The position numbers and the translations under genes were made by a program. This document shows positions 22,237 to 31,815 of a stretch of DNA of 64,000 bases, piece by piece (the first letter of the stretch is position 1; every line of letters starts with the position of its first letter). The notes under the pieces were generated by a model that was not told the origin of the DNA, ran no database searches, and was given only the letters and a program-made list of their open reading frames with translations. Where the stretch lies: positions 77,001 to 141,000 of the forward strand of contig JAIUPT010000027.1 in the NCBI GenBank assembly GCA_022315425.1, given 5' to 3'. The stretch is from Pseudevernia furfuracea. Its lineage: Eukaryota; Ascomycota; Lecanoromycetes; Lecanorales; Parmeliaceae.

Positions 22237-24359
22237 ATGGACCGAGCCAGCCAGGTGCTGGCGCAAGCCTCTCTAGACGTGCCTAGGACATACGCTACTC
22301 TTACAGAACGGGGCGATGTTCCTCTCTCAACGCTCCATCATCGTGACAAGGGACGACGCTCAACAGAGGAAAAGGCTCAAAGCCAGCAATACCTGACTCC
22401 AGACGAAGACAAAGCTGTCATTAGATTCTTGTTACTAATGTCAAATCTCGGGCAGCCAGTGCGCATAAAGTTTATACCTTCGCTAGCCTTTTGTGTCGCC
22501 CGCAAACGATTAAAGAATAAACCAATCAAGCCTCCGGGCAAGAACTGGGCTCGGGGCTTTGAGAAACGCCATCCAGAACTTGAAGCTAAAACCGTTAGAG
22601 CGATTGACTGGAAACGACATGGGAATGACATATATGATAAGATTGTAGAGTGGTTTGAATTGATCGGAAAGGTGTTACAGGATCAGGATTTGGCTATTCT
22701 GCTGGAAAACACCTATAATATGAATGAGACGGGAGTCTTGCTGAGCATGCTCGATTCTATCAAAGTCCTTGTAGGTAAGAATAACCTGCGAGACCACAGA
22801 GGCGCGGGTGTTAAGCGGACAATGATAACTGCTGTTGAGTGCATCAGTGCTGACGGCAGACGGCTGCTCCTCCTTATAACCTGACCAGCTTCAACCCACC
22901 GAAGCAACTGGACCACATACCCAACCCCCGGATGGCATTATGGGCATTCTGAAAATGGATATAACGACTCCAAGATTAGCTTGGAGTGGCTTACGCGTGA
23001 TCCCCAAACCAAAGAACGGGCTAACCAGAAACCACGGGTTCTAATAATGGACGGCTTCGGGACACACGAGACGCTCGAGGTCTTGGAGTTTTGCTTTGAA
23101 AACAACATCATCCTATGCCATCTCCTCTCTCACACGATAAGTCGTAATACACATACAAGCTGATATCAGATTTTCACTCAACTTGGGGGGTCAATATCGA
23201 CTGTCTGAGTCGCGATTGAACAGCGAGGATCTGGTATCTGTTATACCCTCTTCTTAAGCTCTCTCACCTTTACTATCCTCACCTCACGCCCTCCTCGCCT
23301 CGACGTTCTAATCAACAAAAAGTCTCTAGGCATCCCGACAACGCTCTTTCACCCTCTTCATAGATATTTGTCAATTTGTATTATCATCTAGTCTCACAAA
23401 CTTCAGCCCTGTAACGTCGAAGTCTTCGCACCCTTAAAAGCAGTCTATCGCGATCAGGTTGAACTACTATATCGAGGAGGTGTAGATGTAATTAGCAAGG
23501 AGATTTCACATCTCTATACAGTCTTACAAAGGAAAGGGCCTTGACGAAGAGGAACATCCTAGCCGGGTGGGCGACAACTGGTTTATTTCCATTCAATTCA
23601 GAGAGAGTACTCAGACATACATCGAGGCCCTCCGCTCAGCTTACCGTTTTCGTTTCGAATGTCAATAAGGTAGTGGGGTCGCAAGACAAAGTACCGCAAA
23701 CACCTGTAACGCCAGTGACAGCAGAGGGTCTCAAGCCAATACACAGGCTGATTAAACAGGATGCTCATGGGCTTGATGAGATCAGCAAACAGCGCCTACA
23801 TAGACACGTACAGAAGATCGCAAGTGCCGCCCGAATATCCTTTGCCGAATGTGCCCTTCTTCAGGATCAAAATCGACTCTTGGCTAAGATAAACGGCGAA
23901 GCCAAAGTTCGCCGATCGACCAAGTCATTGATCATAGGGAAGGCGAAGGTGATGAGCTATGAAGACCTTAGTGAGGCACGAGCCAAGCGTGCTGCTGCGA
24001 AAGAGAAAGCTATGGTAACACAAGCGAAGCGTGCTGTTGCGAAAGAAGAGAAAGCTACGGCAAAAGGGAAAGCTACGGCGGGCAAGGGAAAACGCGGTCG
24101 TCCGCGCAAGAATCCTGCGCCAGAGGCGAGTTCGCCAGAGATGCAGATGAACGAAGCGCCAGAACCAGAGGCGAGTCTGCCAGAGGTGTGGATAAGGGAA
24201 GCGCCAGAGATGCGGATGAGCGAAGTGCCAGAGCCAGCAAGGTTGCCAGTGGCGACAGAGTCATATAGAGAACCAGCGGCGCAGATGATAGATCCACGGA
24301 GGGCCCCAGTGGCGCAGATGACAGAGCCATTCAGGGTCCTAGTGGCGCGGATGATATAG
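22237..24359 (+). pseudogene. Decayed pogo-family (Tc1/mariner superfamily) transposase
   Basis: The N-terminal part (from ATG 22237) has the helix-turn-helix and CENP-B-like DNA-binding region, with WARGFEKRHPEL typical of fungal pogo elements. The DDE domain follows, and the C-terminal part (23541-24359) has a basic AT-hook (KRGRPRKNP) and an acidic repeat-rich tail. Lesions: TGA at 22882-22884 in place of Trp before PASTHRSNW; a 264-bp insertion at 23135-23398; a frameshift just before 23541. Two of the three expected catalytic Asp residues read Asn (MNETG at about 22723 and LQPCNV at about 23410). Only the middle Asp (IMDGFG) is kept. The copy is therefore dead. Confidence 0.82.
23135..23398. 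mobile_element. 264-bp insertion inside the pogo relic with 7-bp duplication
   Basis: The heptamer TCTCACA occurs at 23128-23134 and again at 23392-23398. Removing the inserted bases plus one copy rejoins the transposase frame exactly (CTC TCT CAC AAA CTT CAG), matching the family sequence LSHKLQP. The ends of the insert are weakly inverted (TAATACACAT against TAATACAAAT in reverse complement). It carries no gene and is probably a small non-autonomous element. Confidence 0.7.
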
Positions 24360-24480
24360 GACAGTGTTAAAGTACTAGTACCGTGCTTCAAGGGGTAATC
24401 TTATATTAGGAGTTGCGCAGGCTATATAGGAAGCAATAAAGCAGATGCCACTTTAGAGATATATCTAGCGGTCACCATAA

Positions 24481-24645
24481 GTACAGCCGCTAGCAAGTGC
24501 GGCTTCGCCTTCGCCCGTTTTGCTCCGGCCGGCAAGCAGGGGTACGAATGCGAGTCTTGTCATTACAGCCACAATTACGCCACAGACCAAGGCACATGAG
24601 TTGCCACTGTACCAAGAGTACTTCTATCAGAGTTTGGAGCCCCAC
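24481..24645 (+). repeat. Inverted repeat, left arm, flanking the lipase/STAND module
   Basis: This arm matches the reverse complement of 29962-30128 over about 165 bp with small gaps. Shared blocks include AGCCGCTAGC, CCGTTTTGCTCCGG, GGGTACGAATGCGAGTCTTG, ACAGACCAAGGCAC and CTATCAGAGTTT. The arms enclose both the SesB-like gene and the STAND gene and little else. Confidence 0.88.
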
Positions 24646-24664
24646 GTATGTAACTTACATCACA

Positions 24665-26008
24665 CTATTCATCAGTACCAGATCCATCCTCGTCCACGGC
24701 GACTCCACTCCTCGCTTTTCCATAGACCTTTTGATCTTTGTTGATCCAGTCCCGTCCCGCACTTTGGTTTGTAACATTCCCGTGATTAATATCCCTCCCT
24801 GCATTGCCAGTACCCTGCTGAAACAACCGTGCCTTAATCGGCCCATTGTTGAACGTCAATTTCGCCGCAGACGCAGAATTTTTGGGTTGGGCATCGGTCT
24901 CTTGAGTCGCCTGCTCCGTTATTTGCTTGATCCAATCATCGAGAACTCCTCTGATACTGATAAACCCGGCATCATTTGAGCTTGTGAACTTCGTCATATC
25001 CATGTGGTTGGCGTCAATTCCGCAGTTCGAATACGGTAGTATCGTAGCAGACTCTTCAGGTACCACGAATCCAACAGCATCCACAGCGATGGTCTCGTAG
25101 AAGCAGAAGATCTTGACGTGGCTTAGCGCTCCATCTGCTGTCAACTGACGCTGGAATACCTCTTCCACCCCCTTGAGCACCTCTGACTTCTGCTTCAGCA
25201 CCGAGAGAATATCCTTGTTCGTTCTCCAGAATCGATCTAACAACCTTGCGAGAGTGTATCCCCACTTCGCGAGATAGGATCCAGAATGCGGCGTGCCCAT
25301 AAAGATGATCCCCGCTGTGCAAGCAGCAATACTGCGGAGACGAGGCTCGTTCGGCTCCAGAGAGACCAGGAGGGCCTGTTCGGTAACCAGACCGCCGAGA
25401 CTGTGTGCGATGAAAAAGGTGGGACGCTTGGCCTCGCTCGATCGGCTGTTGGAGATGGCATAGGCTAGGGCTTTCCCATGTCCACGGAGGCCTTCTCCAC
25501 TGGCGTTCTTCCAGAGGCCTACGACATTGGCGTCGTAGCCGTAGGCGATAATCCGCGCCGTCGGATAGTGGGCGCGCATGAGGTCTAGCGTAGAGGTGCC
25601 ATTTCGATGCATCCATGTCGACTCGCGATCCCCAGTCAAGCCATGAACGAACCAGATGCTGCAAGATTAGCTATTTCTTCACAGCCTTGGCATAAATTCA
25701 TACTCAATGTTAGCGTCTGCTGGATTCGAGATTGTCTGGATGCCGAATCGGCCATCTGTTGTTTCACTGCCAGAGTGTAAGATATGTGTTTGGCGCTGAG
25801 TTTAAAAGTATACATACAGGTTCTCATCACAACGATCTATTGGCGAACCAGCCGATGAAGCGACGGCCACAACAGAGGATGGCTGAGCTGCGAGAGCCAT
25901 CGAGCGAGTGCTTTCGATAAGGTCATCGGCCGTAGTTCTCATGTCCGGTGGTGCTGGCGGCGATCCTTCCTTTTTCTTAAGAAACGATGGTACTAGAGAG
26001 CGAGGCAT
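24665..26008 (-). CDS. SesB-like lipase/esterase with C-terminal amyloid-type motif
   Basis: Three exons (26008-25818, 25766-25704, 25658-24665) splice in phase to 415 residues. The alpha/beta-hydrolase core (DUF676/SERAC1-like) has an oxyanion-hole region WFVHGLTGD (residues 87-95), the nucleophile Ser171 in IAHSLGG, MGTPHSG, and a likely catalytic His in DANHMDMTKF. The tail (about residues 354-396) is Asn/Gly-rich and carries QQGTGNAGRDI (365-375), then a second AGRD repeat. The neighbouring divergent STAND gene has the same motif at its N-terminus. In Nectria SesB and relatives, such a tail receives an amyloid fold from an activated NLR and the hydrolase then acts as effector. That role here is inferred from layout and motif. 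Start chosen at ATG 26008, the first giving a full N-terminus. Confidence 0.85.
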
Positions 26009-26224
26009 TGTTCCGGAGCTGAAGCCTAGTTTTGGTGGGCGGGGCAGGATTAAGAATACGGTAAATGCTGACACGGTAACTTACACTGTCCGCCCCCACT
26101 CCGCTGCGGCTGTACCCGTGTCCGTGCTAAGCATGGCCCTTAGTGTACCCTTGCTCATGCGCATCGTTGCGACCTCTATCACTACACAACCGCTCGCCAG
26201 CACACAACAAGTTATGCGGCATCG
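26009..26224. promoter_or_regulatory. Shared divergent promoter of the lipase/STAND pair
   Basis: Only 216 bp separate the two start codons, which point away from each other, so both promoters must lie here or overlap. I see no clear TATA box or palindromic operator. Divergent spacing this short suggests the two genes are co-regulated. Confidence 0.5.
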
Positions 26225-29200
26225 ATGGCTCACATCCAGGACGCCCGCCATAACACCTATCGCAACGACTCTATCACAGCGCACATAGTCCAGCAAGGCA
26301 GCGGCAACGCAGGACGCGACATATACAACGGTAGGCTTACCCCCCTACGACACTATGTATAATCAGGATGGGAACATCTTCTATAACCGCCAGTTTCTGA
26401 CCCGTCTCAGCTCCCGTCACTGTCCTCCACGCCCGCCAGCCAAAGCCTCCTCCATCCTCGACAGTCCCCTTCCGGCGGGACGACGACTTCATCAGCCGCG
26501 ACAGCCTCGACAAGGTACGCCAGATCTGCGCCAGGCCAGCGGCTCGCGCGGCGCTCGTCGGACTTGGAGGCGTTGGGTGATTGCTGCACCTCACAAGCGT
26601 AACGCCAACGCTGACAGCCTGCGCAGGAAGTCCCAGATCGCCATCGAATATGCCTACCAGGTGCAGGAAGAGTCGCCGACAACGTGGGTGTTCTGGGTGC
26701 ATGCAGGCACACGAGCGAGGTTCGAGGAGGGCTATCGCAGAATTGTTCAAGCGACGAAGATGGATGGGTGGGACAACCCCAAAGCAGATATTCTCCCGCT
26801 CGTCCGAAGCTGGCTATGCGACAAGTCGAACGGGCGGTGGGTGATGGTTGTCGACAACGCTGACGATTCAGCCGTCTTCTTCCCTCTACTCGGCAGGGCG
26901 AAAGCAGTAGAAGTTGGCAATCCGGGTCAAGCAGCAGAGCCGCTGTCAGACTTCTTACCGCAATCGCCAAATGGGTCCATCCTCATCACCTCTCGGAGCC
27001 GAGATGTGGCGCGCAGAATAACGGGGCGCGGAGATTGCCTCGTGGAGGTCAAGCCGATGGACAAGGGCGAAGCACTAGCTCTTCTCCAGAAAAAGCTCAG
27101 CTTTAATGCGAGCGAGCACAACGCGATTGAACTGCTTGAAGCCCTTGACCACATGCCCCTTGCCATTACGCAGGCGGCGGCTTATATTGAACATAGAGCG
27201 CCGCGTATGACCATCTCGCGATACATAGACGAAGTTCGCAGAAACGATCATGACCGAGCCCTTCTGCTTACGAAGGACATGGGAGACGATCGCAGGGACG
27301 GCAGAGCGTCCAACTCTATTATTGCCACCTGGCAGATCTCGTTCGCACACATCCGGAAGGCGATGCCCACGGCGGCTCGGCTGCTGTCGCTGATGAGCCT
27401 TTTCGACAGGCAGGGGATTCCGGAGTCGCTTCTCCATGATCGATATTGGCGAGATGATGGTAAAGAGGCCAACTTTGAAGACGATATCCACACGTTAACT
27501 AGCTTCTCGCTAGTTGAGATGAGCGCAGGTGGGCACGAATTTGAGATGCACCGGCTGGTGCAGTTTTCGACAAAGAAATGGCTAGAACTGTATGACGAAC
27601 TAGAGGAGTGGAAGGAGGCGTACATAACACTTATGGACAACAGCTACCCGGTGGGACGGCACAAGAACTGGGCGGTGTGTCAAGCGCTGTTTCCGCACGC
27701 GCAAGCAGTGGTAGCGTGTCGGCCAGCGGGTAGACGGAGAGTTGAGGCGTGGGCGTCGGTTCTGTTTAAGGCGGCGTGGTATGCAAGGGAAATGGGAAAA
27801 TATAAGGAGGCAAAGGAGATGTCTCAAGATGCATTGGAAGCACAGGAGGCTGCTTTAGGAGCAGAGCATCCCGCCACACTAGCGAGCGTGAGCAACCTAG
27901 CGTCGGTGCTGCAATCCCAGGGGAAGTACGAGCAGGCTGAAGACATGAACCGACGAGCGCTGGAGGGGTACGAGAAGGCGCTGGGGAAAGAGCATCCCGA
28001 CACGCTGACGAGCGTGAGCATCCTAGCGTCGGTGCTGCAATCCCAGGGGAAGTACGAGCAGGCTGAAGACATGAACCGACGAGCGCTGGAGGGGAGCGAG
28101 AAGGCGCTGGGGAAAGAGCATCCCGACACGCTGACGAGCGTGAGCAACCTAGCGTCGGTGCTGCAATCCCAGGGGAAGTACGAGCAGGCTGAAGACATGA
28201 ACCGACGAGCGCTGGAGGGGTACGAGAAGGCGCTGGGGAAAGAGCATCCCGACACGCTGACGAGCGTGAGCATCCTAGCGTCGATGCTACAATCCCAGGG
28301 GAAGTACGAGCAGGCTGAAGACATGAATCGACGAGCGCTGGAGGGGAGGGAGAAGGCGCTGAGGAAAGAGCATCCCGACACGCTGACGAGCGTGAGCAAC
28401 CTAGCGTTGGTGCTGCAATCCCAGGGGAAGTACGAGCAGGCTGAAGATATGAATCGACGAGCGCTGGAGGGGAGGGAGAAAGCGCTGGGGAAAGAGCATC
28501 CCCACACGCTGACGAGCGTGAGCATCCTAGCGTCGGTGCTGCAATCCCAGGGGAAGTACGAGCAGGCTGAAGATATGAATCGACGAGCGCTGAAGGGGAG
28601 GGAGAAGGCGCTGGGGAAAGAGCATCCCGACACGCTGACGAGCGTGAGCATCCTAGCGTCGATGCTGCAATCCCAGGGGAAGTACGAGCAGGCTGAAGAC
28701 ATGAACCGACGAGCGCTGGAGGGGAGCGAGAAGGCGCTGGGGAAAGAGCATCCCGACACGCTGACGAGCGTGAGCAACCTAGCGTCGGTGCTGCAATCCC
28801 AGGGGAAGTACGAGCAGGCTGAAGACATGAACCGACGAGCGCTGGAGGGGTACGAGAAGGCGCTGGGGAAAGAGCATCCCGACACGCTGACGAGCGTAAG
28901 CAACCTAGCGTTGGTGCTGCAATCCCAGGGGAAGTACGAGCAGGCTGAAGATATGAATCGACGAGCGCTGGAGGGGAGGGAGAAGGCGCTGGGGAAAGAG
29001 CATCCCCACACGCTGACGAGCGTGAGCAACCTAGCGTTGGTGCTGCAATCCCAGGGGAAGTACGAGCAGGCTGAAGACATGAACCGACGAGCGCTGGAGG
29101 GGTACGAGAAGGCGCTGGGGAAAGAGCATCCCGACACGCTGACGAGCGTAAGCAACCTAGCGTTGGTGCTGCAATCCCAGGGGAAGTACGAGCAGGCTGA

Positions 29201-29846
29201 AGATATGAATCGACGAGCGCTGAAGGGGAGGGAGAAGGCGCTGGGGAAAGAGCATCCCCACACGCTGACGAGCGTGAGCATCCTAGCGTCGGTGCTGCAA
29301 TCCCAGGGGAAGTACGAGCAGGCTGAAGACATGAACCGACGAGCGCTGGAGGGGAGGGAGAAGGCGCTGGGGAAAGAGCATCCTCACACGCTGACGAGCG
29401 TGAGTAACCTAGCGTTGATGCTGCAATCCCAGGGGAAGTACGAGCAGGCTGAAGACATAAACCGACGAGCGCTGAAGGGGTACGAGAAGGCGCTGGGGAA
29501 AGAGCATCCCGATACGCTGACGAGCGTCTATCGCCTGGCGTACTTACTACAACAGCGACAGCAGTATGAAGATGCATCACCACTCTACCAGAGAGCCTGC
29601 GCTGGCTATCAAGAGAAGCTTGGACCAGATCATCCAACCACTCAAGCATGTATGGACCATTACTCTTCGCTTCAACGGCTACGGGCATTACAGGCTTCAG
29701 GAAGCAAGAGTAATGTATCCCTAGATGTAAGAGGTGATGGCACACACTCGCTATTCACATCTCAAGACACAGCGCAATCTATTGCTCTAAAGCCCACAAG
29801 AATTTCAAAACGACATAGAGTGTTTCAAAAGCTGGGTTGGAAATGA
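26225..29846 (+). CDS. STAND/NLR-like protein: amyloid-type motif, NB-ARC, TPR
   Basis: Exons 26225-26330, 26411-26576 and 26627-29846 splice in phase to 1163 residues. The first exon codes a 35-residue leader with QQGSGNAGRDI at 23-33, matching the tail of the adjacent hydrolase. NB-ARC follows: Walker A GLGGVGKS at 86-93 (intron 2 falls inside this motif), Walker B VMVVDNADD with Asp167, sensor ITSRSRD, and a winged-helix end with EMHRLVQ. Residues 515-1060 are 13 near-identical 42-residue TPR units, then one diverged unit and a short tail. Family knowledge: ligand binding to the repeats drives NB-ARC oligomerisation, clustering the N-terminal motifs. A self/non-self or immune sensor acting through the neighbouring lipase is inferred. 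A longer open frame from ATG 26355 reads the intron and is out of frame until 26627. Confidence 0.88.
27897..29534 (+). repeat. Thirteen tandem 126-bp TPR-coding units
   Basis: Unit begins CTAGCGTCGGTGCTGCAATC and codes LASVLQSQGKYEQAED... to ...HPDTLTSVSN. The copies differ at only about six codons. Variable sites are S/L at position 3, V/M at 4, E/K at 23, Y/S/R at 25, D/H at 35 and N/I at 42. Most differences change the amino acid. Two antisense frames are open across the array because no copy carries a stop in them. Confidence 0.95.
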
Positions 29847-29961
29847 AGGGACAGCGTTAAGATGGAAGGGGTTATGGCTAATACCTAGACTGCTTGCTGT
29901 AGTAGTGGGAGACCTATGTAGTTAGGTAGCGGAGATACGTGTAGCGAAGGTCGGCAGTACC

Positions 29962-30128
29962 TTAAACTCTGATAGAGGTACTCTTTGGTACAGCGGCAAA
30001 TCACGTGCCTTGGTCTGTAGAGTAATGGCCGTATGCCAAGACTCGCATTCGTACCCTTGCTTGTTGACCGGAGCAAAACGGTGTTGCAAAAATAGGCCAA
30101 GGGTAAAGCCGCGTTCGCTAGCGGCTCT
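29962..30128 (-). repeat. Inverted repeat, right arm, flanking the lipase/STAND module
   Basis: Reverse complement of the 24481-24645 arm. It begins about 115 bp after the STAND stop codon. It is slightly longer than the left arm owing to an insertion of about 12 bp near 30080. Confidence 0.88.
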
Positions 30129-30985
30129 ACTGTTCCGGAGTCGGATTTTTATATATTCCGAGCGTCAGCAGAACGGGACTCCGCGCAGCCACAGGCCTTA
30201 TGGTCATGGGGCTGGAGTGCTGGGCTTACGTTACTCGTATAAGTAAATTACACCGTAACTAGTATTTCGGATGTATGGAACTATTTCGCGCTAACCGCTG
30301 TGAGTGATCGCTTCGGTTGGAGGTATCGATCGACGTGGCGACTTCGCATGAACTTGCGTGCGATAGCAGCCACAAGGCTGATGACAACTTCCCAGTAGAG
30401 TGGTGAGATTCTGAGGCTCGGATGAGGCTCTTTTAGGGGTACCAGGAGTGATAAGAGCTCGATAGTGGTGCTGTGACGAAGGAATTGTGTTACGCCAAGG
30501 AAGGAGGCTCTCCGCACCAAATCAGTTTCTATGGAGCAAATGTAAAGAGTGGCATCCAGAAGTGCGCTGTTGCGTTAAGCTGTTGAGCCGGAGTGGTAGA
30601 AAGATAGTGAAAGAGTAGCTTTATGCGTCCACAGTAGATCCGGAGAACCGATGACTTCTAGCCAGTAACAACGCCTTCGCGTACTCTGGCTGTCGCTGTT
30701 GATGGATTAGGGGAGACCTCGTGGCTATGTTCCTGCTTTCCCAGGCCTAAAACCCAGGTCTTATTGCTTCCACCGCGTTTGAGATCCCTGTAGGCGATGA
30801 ACACACGCCATTCGCAGCCCTTGGCCTTCATCAACAGAAACCTGTCACTACCGCTAATTTATATTTAGTCGACCGTGTAGATGCATTGTATTTGAATGTA
30901 GTTAAAATGAATCATATGTCACATTCAATCGAATGTCATTCGAAACTCTTGACGTCGTGATAGACACTTTGGCTGGTATCCTTAC
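30129..30985. other. No gene recognised
   Basis: Short frames only; sequence between the right inverted-repeat arm and the patatin fragment. Nothing else recognised. Confidence 0.35.
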
Positions 30986-31225
30986 TTAGTATAAATGGTT
31001 CTCGGATACGGGACCGCCGTATATGACGCCGATTTGATTGTCCTGTATTACGTGCCGAAAGCTTGCGGTACGAGGAGATGACTGAATGTGATTGTTGTTA
31101 GTGCCAGTGCCTAAGGATACAACAATATCTGGTTGACCACTCGACGGCCATATATGTCGGCTCTCCCAGAGAGCCAGGTTGACTGGATTATTGTGCTTCA
31201 AACCTCCATCCTGAAAGGTACCTAA
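30986..31225 (-). pseudogene. Patatin-like phospholipase fragment
   Basis: About 80 codons read FQDGGLKHNNPVNLALWE and then PDIVVSLGTGT, the block around the catalytic Asp (DGG) of fungal patatin-like phospholipases, ending in a stop at 30986. The nucleophile half (GGGxRG...GxSxG) is not found upstream, nor is the usual C-terminal part. Patatin domains are common effector domains of fungal NLRs and frequent cargo of large mobile elements. Here it is a remnant. Confidence 0.72.
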
Positions 31226-31815
31226 AGTAGAAATCTAAAGCGGTTAGAAAAGCCTACGACCCATCAGCGATAGAAAAGCACGTGTATGCCAAAGAAAACG
31301 CTACATTGGCGCCGCGGAAGTTGCCCTTCCCCTAACAGTATGATATGTGTCGCGAGGGCACGTCCTCTTCGACTTACCACGAACAATGAAAAGCTACGAC
31401 GTCTTCCCATTATATGATAACCAACCATCGGGAGCCGTATGTCTTCGATGGTTGACTATCGGAAAAGATTCTAAAGAAGCTCGATAGCCAATCACAAACG
31501 AAACGTATTCCAACAAACTCATTTAAAGACTTTCTAGATAATTCTGGTCGTGCCATTTGATTCCTGTGCCTAACGACACTAAGAATATCGCGATGGGGTC
31601 TGGACAGGGGTCACGCGGCCTAAGAAATAGTATTCTTGGCTTTCCTCTGGGGTAACACTTGAAAGTCGTTGGCTCAGATTACCTATGCACCGACACTACG
31701 GTGGTGATTGGGTACAAGACGATAAATTGTATCCAAATGGGCACAAGAGCGCTCTTTCGCCATTGTAGATGGTTGACTCCATCCAACTTGCAATACAGAA
31801 CATGAGCCATCTCCA
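31226..31815. other. No gene recognised between the two fragments
   Basis: Sequence of mixed composition with no open frame I can support. Confidence 0.3.

Noticed and set aside
26355..26626. In-frame N-terminal extension of the NLR from ATG 26355
   Set aside because: This stretch is out of frame with the conserved domain. Two GT..AG introns (26331-26410, 26577-26626) give a continuous protein with a proper Walker A motif and the shared signalling motif.
27766..29745. A 659-codon frame on the minus strand through the TPR array (and another at 27824-29332)
   Set aside because: They are antisense readings of the 126-bp units, kept open only because every unit lacks a stop in those frames. The plus-strand frame has domain content and splice structure.
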